From JAAYGD01 sp964609995 (GTDB lineage Bacteria; Bacillota_I; Bacilli_A; RF39; UBA660), in assembly GCA_964609995.1 (NCBI GenBank), contig CAZSTI010000001.1:53551-117550 (forward strand): a stretch of DNA of 64,000 nt, in the 5' to 3' direction. The notes beneath the pieces were generated by a model. That model ran no database searches and was not told where the DNA came from. It worked only from the letters and a program-made list of their open reading frames with translations. The position numbers and the translations under genes were made by a program. Positions 28,146-37,012 of the stretch are shown here, one piece after another. Every line of letters starts with the position of its first letter. The stretch's first letter is position 1.

Positions 28146-29835
28146 TAGATATGAAGTTATTCGTCTACTTGGAGAAGGAGGAATGGCTAACGTATACCTT
28201 GGAGAAGATACTATTCTTAATAGAAGAGTAGCCATAAAAGTGCTTAGAGGTGATTTAGCTAATGATGAGAAGTTTTTAAGAAGATTTCAAAGAGAAGCTT
28301 TATCGGCATCTTCTTTAAGCCATCCAAATATAGTTGAAATGTATGATGTTGGTGAAGATGAAGGTAATTTTTATATTGTAATGGAATATATAGAAGGTAA
28401 AAATTTAAAACAATTATTAAGAAAAAGAGGTGCTTTAACAGTAAATGAAGTGATAGATATTATGCTTCAATTAACTGATGGCATATCTCATGCACACGAT
28501 TCATATATTATACATAGAGACATTAAACCACAAAATATTTTGATATTAGATAATGGAATGGTTAAAATAACTGATTTTGGGATTGCAACTGCTTTAAATA
28601 ATTCTCAATTAACTCAAACAAATTCAGTAATGGGATCAGTTCATTATTTGCCACCAGAACAAGCAACCGGAAAAGAAGCTTCAATTAAGAGTGATATATA
28701 TTCTTTGGGAATACTTATGTATGAACTAATTACAGGTAATCTTCCATTTAAAGGAGAAAATGCTGTTGAAATTGCATTAAAACAACTGAAAGAGAAAATA
28801 CCATCATTAATTGCTGAAAAACCAAATGTGCCTCAAAGCGTTGAAAACATCGTATTAAGAGCATGTGCAAAAAATCCAAAAAACAGATATAATGATGCTA
28901 GAGAAATGCATGAAGATTTAAAAACAGCTCTTAATGAAGAAAATAAAAATGCTACTGTATTGAAATATAAATATGAAGAGGAAGACTTAAGCGAAACAAA
29001 AATACTTCCAGATTTAAAAAAACAAATTGGAGAAAATGAACCTTTAATTAAAGAAGTAAATAATAATGAAGAAAAGAGTGGTAAATTGTCTAAGATATTA
29101 ATTGGAATTATTCTGTTTATCTTTTTTATTGTATTAATTTTAATAATGTTGTTGCCTAAACTAACAAAAGTTCCTGATGTTAAAGTTCCTGATGTAAGAA
29201 TGTTTACTGTTCAAAAGGCAGAAGAAAAATTAAAAAATTATGGATTTGAAGTAGAAATTGAAACTGAAAAAGTATTTAGTGATTCTATAAAAGAAGGCAT
29301 GGTAGTAAAAACAGAACCTGCAAATGGAAGATTGATAAAAAAGGGAAGTACAATTAAAATATATGAATCTAAAGGTACGGAAAGAATAACTGTAGATTTA
29401 TATACTGGTAAAAATATATATGAAATAAAAGGGCAATTAGAATTAAAAGGTTTAATAGTAAGCATTGAGAGTAAAGAAGTTGAAAACGTTGAAGAGTATA
29501 AAGATGCGGAAGATATAATAATTGATCAATCAATAAAGGATGGAGAAGTATTAAAGGGTACTCAAATAATACTATATTATCCTAATATTGCAGTTTATCC
29601 TGATATGACTGGATGGACAGTTAATGAGGTTGAAGAATTTGCAGGGAAATATGAATTGGATCTTACTGTAACTCAAAAAGAAACTAATGATTATGAAGAG
29701 GGAACTGTTTTTGAACAAAGTAGAAGCAAAGGTACTTTAATAGCGAGAAAAGCTACTTTTTCAGTATCTATTGCAACTCCAATAATTGAAGAAGAAGAAT
29801 TACCTGATTTAAGTGAAGAGGAAACCGATTTATAA
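28117..29835 (+). CDS. prkC: Serine/threonine protein kinase PrkC with PASTA domains
   Basis: Membrane kinase that senses peptidoglycan fragments or lipid II and regulates wall growth. The 572-residue product has a Hanks kinase domain (about 1-265) with LGEGGMANVYLG, the lysine in VAIKVL, HRDIKPQN and DFGIA. A membrane helix (about 325-345) is followed by three PASTA repeats (about 350-420, 421-488, 489-560) and an acidic tail. Start choice: GTG at 28117 is well spaced from GAGGA; GTG at 28108 is too close to it. The stop overlaps rsgA by 1 nt. Confidence 0.94.
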   Translation: MIAKGQKINNRYEVIRLLGEGGMANVYLGEDTILNRRVAIKVLRGDLANDEKFLRRFQREALSASSLSHPNIVEMYDVGEDEGNFYIVMEYIEGKNLKQLLRKRGALTVNEVIDIMLQLTDGISHAHDSYIIHRDIKPQNILILDNGMVKITDFGIATALNNSQLTQTNSVMGSVHYLPPEQATGKEASIKSDIYSLGILMYELITGNLPFKGENAVEIALKQLKEKIPSLIAEKPNVPQSVENIVLRACAKNPKNRYNDAREMHEDLKTALNEENKNATVLKYKYEEEDLSETKILPDLKKQIGENEPLIKEVNNNEEKSGKLSKILIGIILFIFFIVLILIMLLPKLTKVPDVKVPDVRMFTVQKAEEKLKNYGFEVEIETEKVFSDSIKEGMVVKTEPANGRLIKKGSTIKIYESKGTERITVDLYTGKNIYEIKGQLELKGLIVSIESKEVENVEEYKDAEDIIIDQSIKDGEVLKGTQIILYYPNIAVYPDMTGWTVNEVEEFAGKYELDLTVTQKETNDYEEGTVFEQSRSKGTLIARKATFSVSIATPIIEEEELPDLSEEETDL

Positions 29836-30659
29836 TGGATACTATTGTAATAAAAAAAGAAGGTTCAAAGTATATTGTAAAAGAAAATGAAAACTTATTA
29901 ACTTGTAGAGTTAAAGGTGTTTTAATTAGAGATAAACAAAATGTTATTGTAGGAGATTTTGTAGAGATTGGTGAAGATGAAACAATAACAAGAATATTTG
30001 AAAGAAAAAGTGAATTAAAAAGACCTAATATTGCAAATGTTGATCAAGCTATAATAGTTGTAAGCGCTATTAATCCCGATTTTTCTACGTATTTATTAGA
30101 TAAAACTTTAAACATAGTTGAATTTAACAATATTACTCCAATCATATGTATTACAAAATTAGACTTATTAGAAAATAAAGAAGAAGTAGAAAATTATTTA
30201 AATTATTATAAAAAGATAGGATATAAGGTAATTAGAAATACTGAAAGAAAGGAAATTATAGATACTTTGGAAAATAAAATTTCAGTATTAATTGGGCAAA
30301 GTGGAGTGGGCAAATCAACACTATTAAACTTTTTAGATGATAGTTTGAATCTACTTTCTAGGGATATTTCTTTAAGATTGGGAAGAGGTAAAAACACTAC
30401 TAGAAAAGTTGAATTATTAGAGGTGGCTAATGGTTTGGTTGCAGATACTCCTGGCTTTTCAGTACTTGATTTTACTGATATGAGCAAACAAGATATAAGA
30501 GATAATATGGTTGAATTCAATACATATAGAAGTAAATGTGAATATAAAGATTGTATGCATTTAAAAGAAAAAAAATGTGAAATAAAAGAAAATGTTACAA
30601 AAGAAAAGATTTTAAATTCCAGATATGAAAACTATAAAAAATTTATAGGTGAGTTATGA
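29835..30659 (+). CDS. rsgA: Ribosome small subunit-dependent GTPase RsgA
   Basis: Circularly permuted GTPase for late 30S assembly. The 274-residue product has an N-terminal OB fold, G4 ITKLD before G1 GQSGVGKST and G3 DTPG (the permuted order), and a C-terminal zinc knuckle C-x4-C-x-H-x5-C (SKCEYKDCMHLKEKKC). Its position after prkC and before rpe matches the Bacillus prpC-prkC-rsgA-rpe cluster. The stop overlaps the rpe start by 4 nt. Confidence 0.96.
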   Translation: MDTIVIKKEGSKYIVKENENLLTCRVKGVLIRDKQNVIVGDFVEIGEDETITRIFERKSELKRPNIANVDQAIIVVSAINPDFSTYLLDKTLNIVEFNNITPIICITKLDLLENKEEVENYLNYYKKIGYKVIRNTERKEIIDTLENKISVLIGQSGVGKSTLLNFLDDSLNLLSRDISLRLGRGKNTTRKVELLEVANGLVADTPGFSVLDFTDMSKQDIRDNMVEFNTYRSKCEYKDCMHLKEKKCEIKENVTKEKILNSRYENYKKFIGEL

Positions 30660-31282
30660 TTTCAGTATCTTTGCTATCTATGAGAGATGATTTATTAAAA
30701 TATATAAATATTATTAATAAAGAAAATATTGATTATATTCATTTAGACATGATGGATGGTTTATTTGTACCAAATAAATCTTTTTCATATGAAGAAATAA
30801 AATTAATTGTAGATAATATTAATAAGCCTCTAGATGTTCATTTAATGGTTGAAGATATAGATAATTATATTAAAGATTATTATATGTATAATACAGAATA
30901 TATTACATTTCATTATGAAGTATTAAAGAGTTTAGACCCAATTAAGAAAGTAAAGAGTCATGGTATTAAATGTGGAATATCCATTAAACCAGATACTAAT
31001 ATTGAAGTAATTTATGATTTGTTAGATAAAATTGATTTAGTATTAATAATGAGTGTTGAACCCGGTAAAGGTGGTCAAGCATTTATAAGTAGTAGTTTAA
31101 ATAAAATAAAATTATTAAAAGAAGAGATAAATAAAAGAAAATTAAATGTGAAAATATCTGTTGATGGTGGAATAAATGAAATTACTGGATTAGAATCATT
31201 AAAGAACGGAGCCGATATTCTTGTAATAGGTACTGAAATTAAAAGAAATATTAATATTATTAATACAATAAACAACATGTAA
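30656..31282 (+). CDS. rpe: Ribulose-phosphate 3-epimerase
   Basis: Pentose-phosphate enzyme interconverting ribulose-5-P and xylulose-5-P. The 208-residue TIM barrel has VSLLSM, HLDMMDGLFVPN (metal His and catalytic Asp), PLDVHLMVE, MSVEPGKGGQAF and SVDGGI (second catalytic Asp). It acts with the transketolase encoded at 46.7 kb. Last gene of the prpC-prkC-rsgA-rpe unit. Confidence 0.95.
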   Translation: MISVSLLSMRDDLLKYINIINKENIDYIHLDMMDGLFVPNKSFSYEEIKLIVDNINKPLDVHLMVEDIDNYIKDYYMYNTEYITFHYEVLKSLDPIKKVKSHGIKCGISIKPDTNIEVIYDLLDKIDLVLIMSVEPGKGGQAFISSSLNKIKLLKEEINKRKLNVKISVDGGINEITGLESLKNGADILVIGTEIKRNINIINTINNM

Positions 31283-31298
31283 ATAAATTTTATAGTAA

Positions 31299-31327
31299 TT
31301 GACTATATAAAACACAAGTGCTATACT
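31299..31327 (+). promoter_or_regulatory. Promoter of pilin-like gene 1
   Basis: TTGACT (31299-31304), 17 nt, extended -10 TGCTATACT with TATACT at 31322-31327. The -10 and everything to the start codon are repeated before pilin genes 2 and 3. Confidence 0.8.
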
Positions 31328-31364
31328 TAAATCATAATAGTTGAGAAGGAGGAAAAATTTAACT

Positions 31365-31766
31365 ATGAAGAAAATGAACAAGAAAGGTTTTACATTAGTA
31401 GAATTGTTAGCAGTAATCGTAGTATTAGCAATAATATTAGTAATAGCAGTTCCAAGAATATTAGATGTAATTGAATCTGCTAGAAAAGAATCATTAGGAA
31501 GATCTGCACAAATGGTTGCAAATTATTTACAAAAAGATTCTGCGATTAAAATGTTAAGCAGCACATTCCCTGTTGCAGGATCCGGAATAAATTGTCCAGT
31601 AGATTCTGGATGGGATAATGCAGCTGGAGAAGGAACTTGTACATATGTAGTTGCAGTTACTGGAACAGAAGCAAGATTTACAGTTACAATAAATGGTGCT
31701 GGAAAATTTGCAAAATGGCGCGCTGTATCAATTGATGGTGCTTCTCCTACATATACAGGCATATAA
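31365..31766 (+). CDS. Type IV pilin-like protein 1
   Basis: Prepilin with a short basic leader, the prepilin-peptidase site KKG^FTLVELL and a long hydrophobic helix (about residues 8-30, with Glu at +5). Then comes a conserved helix (ARKESLGRSAQMVANYLQKD) and a variable beta domain with one cysteine pair (INCPVDSG ... GTCTYV). Length 133. Such pilins form extracellular fibres for adhesion, twitching or DNA uptake. No prepilin peptidase, motor ATPase or platform gene lies in this window. The ATG at 31365 has a consensus GAAGGAGG box; a frame open further upstream has no ribosome site. The C-terminal third differs from the two neighbouring copies. Confidence 0.9.
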   Translation: MKKMNKKGFTLVELLAVIVVLAIILVIAVPRILDVIESARKESLGRSAQMVANYLQKDSAIKMLSSTFPVAGSGINCPVDSGWDNAAGEGTCTYVVAVTGTEARFTVTINGAGKFAKWRAVSIDGASPTYTGI

Positions 31767-31774
31767 TTATTGTC

Positions 31775-31809
31775 TAAAAGAATATATTTTAATTAATATA
31801 TTCTTTTTT
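31775..31809 (+). terminator. Terminator after pilin 1
   Basis: AAAGAATATATT pairs with AATATATTCTTT, followed by a T-run. Confidence 0.75.
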
Positions 31810-31823
31810 AATGTAAAGATGTA

Positions 31824-31853
31824 TTGATTTTTTTAATTGTTTAGTGCTATACT
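31824..31853 (+). promoter_or_regulatory. Promoter of pilin-like gene 2
   Basis: TTGATT (31824-31829), 18 nt, then TATACT (31848-31853) with the same TG extension as copy 1. Confidence 0.65.
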
Positions 31854-31890
31854 TAAATCATAATAGTTGAGAAGGAGGAAAAATTTAACT

Positions 31891-32369
31891 ATGAAGAAAA
31901 TAAACAAGAAAGGTTTCACATTAATAGAATTGTTAGCAGTAATCGTAGTATTAGCAATAATATTAGTAATAGCAGTTCCNNNNNNNNNNNNNNNNNNNNN
32001 NNNNNNNNNNNNNNNNNNNNNNNNNNNNNNNNNNNNNNNNNNNNNNNNNNNNNNNNNNNNNNNNNNNNNNNNNNNNNNNATGTAATTGAATCTGCTAGAA
32101 AAGAATCATTAGGAAGATCTGCACAAATGGTTGCTAATTATTTACAAAAAGATTCAGCTATAAGAATGCTAGCAAGCGATTTTACTGTTCCAGTTGGCTC
32201 TACCGATTGTCCTGCTGATGCTGGATTTGCAGAACCTGCTGAAGGAAATTGTCAATATACTGCAACTCTAACAGGAACAGAAGCTTCATTTACTGTTACG
32301 ATTACCGGAGCAGGGAAATTTGCTGGGTTTACAGCAACTTCGGTGAATGGAAAAACACCAACATATTAG
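31891..32369 (+). CDS. Type IV pilin-like protein 2 (interrupted by assembly gap)
   Basis: Same leader, KKG^FTLIELL site and hydrophobic helix as its neighbours, then 100 N, then the conserved amphipathic helix and a C-terminal domain. That domain has a cysteine pair (TDCPADAG ... GNCQYT) and is close to pilin 3. Known bases total 379. Adding the 11 nt found at the same place in copies 1 and 3 gives 390, exactly 130 codons in frame, so the gene is probably intact and encodes about 129 residues. The gap could instead hide additional whole copies. Confidence 0.8.
31980..32079. other. Assembly gap (100 N)
   Basis: Exactly 100 unknown bases, the conventional placeholder for a gap of unknown size, inside the segment shared by all three pilin genes. 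The location fits an assembly break caused by near-identical repeats. Confidence 0.97.
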
Positions 32370-32390
32370 AAGCTTAGTAATGATTTATAA

Positions 32391-32417
32391 AAGACATATT
32401 AGAAATAATATGTTTTT
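32391..32417 (+). terminator. Terminator after pilin 2
   Basis: ACATATT and AATATGT arms with T-run. The same block recurs imperfectly after pilin 3. Confidence 0.65.
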
Positions 32418-32468
32418 TCTAATAAAACGATAATATACTTAAAAATAATATATTTATAAATTGTTAAA

Positions 32469-32477
32469 TGCTATACT
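32469..32477 (+). promoter_or_regulatory. Extended -10 of pilin-like gene 3
   Basis: TGCTATACT as in copies 1 and 2, but the expected -35 region is AT-only with no TTGACA-like hexamer. Expression may therefore be weaker or depend on the TG extension. Confidence 0.5.
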
Positions 32478-32514
32478 TAAATCATAATAGTTGAGAGGGA
32501 GGAAAGATTTAACT

Positions 32515-32922
32515 ATGAAGAAAATAAACAAGAAAGGTTTCACATTAATAGAATTGTTAGCAGTAATCGTAGTATTAGCAATAATATTAGTAATAGCAGT
32601 TCCAAGAATATTAGATGTAATTGAATCTGCTAGAAAAGAATCATTAGGAAGATCTGCACAAATGGTTGCTAATTATTTACAAAAAGATTCAGCTATAAGA
32701 ATGCTAGCAAGCGATTTTACTGTACCATCAGAATTTACTGATTGTCCTGCTGATGCTGGATTTGCAGAACCTGCTGAAGGAGATTGTCAATATTTTGCAT
32801 CTCTAACAGGAACAGAAGCTTCATTTACTGTTAGGATTACAGGAGCAGGAAAATTTGAAGGTTGGACGGCAGAATCAACTAATGGAGAAACACCAACTAT
32901 ATCAATAACAATACCGAAATAG
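32515..32922 (+). CDS. Type IV pilin-like protein 3
   Basis: Prepilin of 135 residues with the KKG^FTLIELLAVIVVLA signature and the same conserved N-terminal half as copies 1 and 2. The C-terminal domain (TDCPADAGFAEPAEG ... SLTGTEASFTV) is nearly that of pilin 2 but ends in a different tail (ISITIPK). GGGAGG box, ATG at 32515. The high identity of copies 2 and 3, including 3' flanking DNA, points to a recent duplication. Confidence 0.9.
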   Translation: MKKINKKGFTLIELLAVIVVLAIILVIAVPRILDVIESARKESLGRSAQMVANYLQKDSAIRMLASDFTVPSEFTDCPADAGFAEPAEGDCQYFASLTGTEASFTVRITGAGKFEGWTAESTNGETPTISITIPK

Positions 32923-32936
32923 TAATGATTTATAAA

Positions 32937-32965
32937 AGACATATTAGAAATAAAATGTTTTTTTT
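32937..32965 (+). terminator. Imperfect terminator after pilin 3
   Basis: ACATATT and AAATGT arms followed by eight T. It is homologous to the terminator after pilin 2 but with a mismatch. Confidence 0.5.
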
Positions 32966-33036
32966 ATGTACACTTTACAATTTAATATTTAATATAAGTA
33001 TTGTTTATGTTAATATGATTATAATTAGGAGGCATA

Positions 33037-34209
33037 ATGAGAAGAAATTTAAAAATGATGGATAAACCTTTATTTTTTTTGACAATAATTATGTCTTTAT
33101 TTGGTCTTTTTATGATTTTTAGTGCTTCCTATGTTAAAGCAAGCTTAATTGAAGGAAATACTTATAAATACTTAATTCGTCAAGGAATAATACTTTTATT
33201 TAGTTTTTCAGCTTATTTTGTTATTATAAACATTTCTTTATCAAAATATAAAAAATTTATTAATATCTTTTTGTATGGTACAATTGCGCTATTATTATAT
33301 TTAATTGTTAATGGTAAAGCAACTAATGGTTCAAAAAGTTGGATAGATTTGGGTTATTTTAATTTACAACCAAGTGAATTAGCAAAAACTGTATTAATAT
33401 TATATATGGCTATATACTATAGCACAAAAAAGTTTACTGAAGATAATTATATCAAGATATTAAAACCGTTCATATTTGGTGGAATAATTGTAGGGCTAGT
33501 TTTTTTACAACCAGATTTAGGTACTATGTTAATTATATTAGCAATAATGGTTACAACTTATTTAGCGGTTCCAATAAAAAAAAGAATTAATTTAAAAATA
33601 TATAAAGTGGCTTCTTTTATTGGAGTCTCTATTGCATTACTTCTTATAATTAGTAGTATGTCTGGTAAAAGTATTCTAAATGAATCTCAAAAGCAAAGAC
33701 TAAATTTCTTTAATCCTTGTGATAGATATACAGAAGTTGGTCCTGGTTATCAAGTGTGTAATGGTTTTATAGCAATAAATAGTGGTGGTTTATTTGGTAA
33801 AGGAATAGGTAACAGTACTCAAAAGTATTTGTATTTACCTGAATCACACACAGATTTTATATTTCCTATTATAATAGAGGAATTAGGAGTGTTAGTTGGT
33901 ATTTTAATACTATTAGTATATTTCTATATCATATATAGAATATTATTAATTTCAAAGGCTTCTAATGGTCTTATGAACGGTATTATTGGCTATGGAGTTG
34001 CATCCTATTTATTTTTTCAAATAGTTGTCAATATTGGAGGTGTGTTGGGTCTAATTCCTTTAACTGGAGTACCTTTACCATTTTTAAGTTATGGAGGATC
34101 GTTTACTTTGAATTTATTGATTTCCTTGGCGCTAATTCAAAGAATATCAGTTGAAAATAAAATATTTAAAAAAGAAGAAGTAATAAGAAACAAAATAAGG
34201 GAACAATAA
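33037..34209 (+). CDS. ftsW: FtsW/RodA-family lipid II polymerase
   Basis: SEDS-family peptidoglycan glycosyltransferase with about ten membrane helices, 390 residues. Visible signatures: FSASYVKA in the first loop, the catalytic-region QPDLGTMLI, the extracellular SGGLFGKGIG and LPESHTDFIFPIIIEELG, and GVPLPFLSYGGS near the end. The GKGIGNSTQKYLYLPESHTDFIF segment is more FtsW- than RodA-like. AGGAGG box at the ATG. It would work with a class B penicillin-binding protein not in this window. Confidence 0.9.
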   Translation: MRRNLKMMDKPLFFLTIIMSLFGLFMIFSASYVKASLIEGNTYKYLIRQGIILLFSFSAYFVIINISLSKYKKFINIFLYGTIALLLYLIVNGKATNGSKSWIDLGYFNLQPSELAKTVLILYMAIYYSTKKFTEDNYIKILKPFIFGGIIVGLVFLQPDLGTMLIILAIMVTTYLAVPIKKRINLKIYKVASFIGVSIALLLIISSMSGKSILNESQKQRLNFFNPCDRYTEVGPGYQVCNGFIAINSGGLFGKGIGNSTQKYLYLPESHTDFIFPIIIEELGVLVGILILLVYFYIIYRILLISKASNGLMNGIIGYGVASYLFFQIVVNIGGVLGLIPLTGVPLPFLSYGGSFTLNLLISLALIQRISVENKIFKKEEVIRNKIREQ

Positions 34210-34247
34210 TCTGTAAAAACAATAATCTCTTAGGAGGTTGTTTTTTT

Positions 34248-34925
34248 ATGAAAAAAAAGATTATTTTTATTAGTATAATACTAATATTAATTACAATGTT
34301 TTATATATTATTAAATGATGAAAATCAAGAAATAATATTAAACTCAAATGCTGAAGAAGTAGGTGAAGAAGTAATTGAAGAAGAATTTTGTTATGTGGAT
34401 ATAAAAGGAGAAGTAGTTAAACCTGGTGTATATGAATGTGTAAACAATGATAAAGTAATAGATATTATAAACAAGGCTGGAGGATTGACAAAAGAAGGTA
34501 ATACTAAACTGATAAATTTAAGCAAAAAAGTACACAATGAAATGCTTATACTAATATATAGTAATAAACAAATTGAAAACGCTAATAAAAGATTGAATGA
34601 ACCAACAGTAATAGAGATAATTAAAGAAATTGAAAAAGAGTGTATATGTCCTGATACTGTAAATGAAGCATGTGAATTTACAGACAATGTAGAAGTGGAA
34701 AATATTGTAAACGAAGAAGAGGGAACCAATGCTGCTGAAAAGATAAATATAAATACCGCAAATAAAGAAGAATTAATGAATTTGCCAAAGATTGGAGAAG
34801 CAAAAGCTACCTCAATTATTGCTTATAGAGAAGATGCTTTATTTCAAAACATTGAAGAAATAAAAAACGTATCTGGCATTGGAGATGCTTTGTTTGATGA
34901 AATTAAAGATCTTATTGAAGTATAA
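34248..34925 (+). CDS. comEA: ComEA-like DNA-binding protein
   Basis: Membrane-anchored DNA receptor of competence systems. The 225-residue product has an N-terminal helix (about 4-22), then an SLBB domain (VDIKGEVVKPGVYEC). An acidic, Cys-containing linker follows (ECICPDTVNEAC, unusual for the family), then the C-terminal helix-hairpin-helix pair INTANKEELMNLPKIGEAKA and IKNVSGIGDALF, which binds dsDNA. It overlaps comEC, the standard comEA-comEC arrangement. Confidence 0.9.
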   Translation: MKKKIIFISIILILITMFYILLNDENQEIILNSNAEEVGEEVIEEEFCYVDIKGEVVKPGVYECVNNDKVIDIINKAGGLTKEGNTKLINLSKKVHNEMLILIYSNKQIENANKRLNEPTVIEIIKEIEKECICPDTVNEACEFTDNVEVENIVNEEEGTNAAEKININTANKEELMNLPKIGEAKATSIIAYREDALFQNIEEIKNVSGIGDALFDEIKDLIEV

Positions 34926-36978
34926 ATTTATACTTATATCTATATTTATTTTAATTATGTCTATTTTTTATTCAAGTATTAATTTTAAATCTAAATACTC
35001 TTTAAAAGATAATTTAATTGAAGGATATATTCATAATTATAAAATAGATGGTAATAAATTAAATATAGAAGTAATTGGAAAAGAAAAAATAATAGGTAAT
35101 TATTATTTTAAAAATAAAGAGGAAATAGAAAACTTTAAAAGTATTTTTAAATTTGGAGATTATGTTAATGTTTCTTGTGAACTATATTATCCAAAAGAAA
35201 GTGGTTTATTTAATCAATTTAGTTACAAAGAATATTTAAGGCAAAATAAAATTTATTTATTGATGAAAATAAATAATATTAGTAAGTATAAAGATAATAA
35301 TAAATTTAGATACACAATAAAAAATTTTATAGTAAATAGAATAGAGAGTATAAGTTTATCAAAAAAATATTTGTATGCATTTATGATTGGAGAAGAATAT
35401 TATATAGATTCTAATGTTAAAGACAGTTATCAAATTAATGGAATAAGTCATTTGTTTGCTGTTTCGGGTTCGAACATAACCTTTGTAGTTATGTTAATAT
35501 TAAAATTAATAAATAAATTTAAGTACAAATATTTATTCATATTCTCTTATGTTTTGTTATATATGTTTTTAACTGATTTTACAGCATCAATTGTAAGATC
35601 CGGCATATTTTTTATTTTAATATCAATAAACAAAATATTTAAATGGAATATTAAAATAATTGATATATTATTTATTACTTTGGGTTTATCTTTATTATAT
35701 AATCCTTATTTAATATATAGTGTTGGTTTTCAATTTTCTTTTATTATAAGTATGTATTTAATTATTTTTCAAAAGAAAATCATTAAATATAAAAGCTATA
35801 TTGTTGTGCTTTTTATTGTATCCTTAATAGCGTTTTTATCTAGTTTACCAATAGTATTGAATAATTTTTATGAATTTAATTTATTAAGCATCTTATTAAA
35901 TTTAATATATGTTCCTTTTGTATCTTTTATATTGTTTCCTCTATCTTTATTATGTTTTGTTTTTCCTTTTTTAGATAAACTTCTTTTCATTTTTACAAAT
36001 ATCCTAGAGTATAGTTCATTGATGTTTTCTAAAATAAATATTTTTAAACTAACACTTGGAAAACCTTCGTTTATTTTAATTGTTATATATTACATTTCAA
36101 TTACTATCATATTAATTAATCCAAAATATTTTTATCTATTAATAATATGCATGCTATTTAATAAGTTAATGTATTATTCGTTTTATCCTAGTATAGAATT
36201 TATTAATGTTGGTCAAGGAGACTCAATATTGATTAAATTAGATGGTTATAGAAATCTATTAATTGATACTGGAGGAATATTAAAGTATGAAGATTCATTT
36301 GATAGAATAAATGATTTTTCAATTGGAAACGATATCTTGGTACCATATTTAAAATCAATTGGTATAAGTAGACTAGATAGTTTTATAATAACCCATGGTG
36401 ATTATGATCATATTGGAGGATCTTTTGCTATAGTAAATAACTTTAATACAGATAATGTAATATTTAACTGTGGTGAATATAACGAATTAGAAAAAAAATT
36501 AATTAAAGCATTAGATAAGAAAAACATTAATTATCATTCATGTATTAATGAATTAAACATAGATAAGTATGATTTTAAGTTTTTAAATAATAAAGAATAT
36601 GATAATGAGAACGATAATTCTATTGTGATTTATACGGAAATTAATAATTATAGGTTTTTATTTATGGGAGATGCTAGTATAAAAGTAGAGAAAGCTATAT
36701 TAGACATTTATAATTTAAGTAATATAGATTTCTTAAAGGTAGGACATCATGGTTCTTATACAAGTAGTAGTAAATATTTTATAGATAGTATTAATCCAAA
36801 ATATAGTTTTATTAGTGTTGGAGAAAGCAATAAATTTGGGCACCCCAAAGAATCGGTATTAAACATTTTAAGTAATAGTAAGGTTTATAGAACTGATCTA
36901 GATGGAAGTATAGAAATAAAGATAAATAATAATGGATATAAGATCAAGACTTGTAGTCCGTATGAAGAAGATACATGA
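34897..36978 (+). CDS. comEC: ComEC/Rec2-type DNA uptake channel
   Basis: Polytopic channel for entry of single-stranded DNA. The 693-residue product starts with a membrane helix, an OB-like extracellular domain (DUF4131 region) and the competence domain with LFAVSGSNITFVV, many helices to about residue 425, then a metallo-beta-lactamase-like domain (about 430-693) with INVGQGDSILIKL, ITHGDYDHIGG, FMGDASIKVE and VGHHGS. Start is uncertain: ATG at 34897 overlaps comEA by 29 nt and has GGAGA upstream; ATG at 34879 is also possible. Confidence 0.92.
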   Translation: MKLKILLKYKFILISIFILIMSIFYSSINFKSKYSLKDNLIEGYIHNYKIDGNKLNIEVIGKEKIIGNYYFKNKEEIENFKSIFKFGDYVNVSCELYYPKESGLFNQFSYKEYLRQNKIYLLMKINNISKYKDNNKFRYTIKNFIVNRIESISLSKKYLYAFMIGEEYYIDSNVKDSYQINGISHLFAVSGSNITFVVMLILKLINKFKYKYLFIFSYVLLYMFLTDFTASIVRSGIFFILISINKIFKWNIKIIDILFITLGLSLLYNPYLIYSVGFQFSFIISMYLIIFQKKIIKYKSYIVVLFIVSLIAFLSSLPIVLNNFYEFNLLSILLNLIYVPFVSFILFPLSLLCFVFPFLDKLLFIFTNILEYSSLMFSKINIFKLTLGKPSFILIVIYYISITIILINPKYFYLLIICMLFNKLMYYSFYPSIEFINVGQGDSILIKLDGYRNLLIDTGGILKYEDSFDRINDFSIGNDILVPYLKSIGISRLDSFIITHGDYDHIGGSFAIVNNFNTDNVIFNCGEYNELEKKLIKALDKKNINYHSCINELNIDKYDFKFLNNKEYDNENDNSIVIYTEINNYRFLFMGDASIKVEKAILDIYNLSNIDFLKVGHHGSYTSSSKYFIDSINPKYSFISVGESNKFGHPKESVLNILSNSKVYRTDLDGSIEIKINNNGYKIKTCSPYEEDT

Positions 36979-37012
36979 TTTATTGTGATATAATAATGTT
37001 AGAGGTAATTGC

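Larger units (their letters stand above)
31319..32690 (+). repeat. Three 222-nt direct repeats forming the 5' module of the pilin genes
   Basis: Copy 1 is 31319-31540, copy 3 is 32469-32690, and copy 2 is 31845-32155 including 100 N. Each runs from the extended -10 through the Shine-Dalgarno and about the first 58 codons. Copies 1 and 3 are both exactly 222 nt, with only scattered differences (including Val/Ile and Lys/Arg changes). Copy 2 becomes 222 nt if the gap is really 11 nt. Confidence 0.85.

Noticed and set aside
31891..32369. Pilin 2 as a frameshifted pseudogene, since 479 nt is not a multiple of 3
   Set aside because: The mismatch comes from the conventional 100-N filler. With the 11 nt present in both sister copies the gene is in frame.
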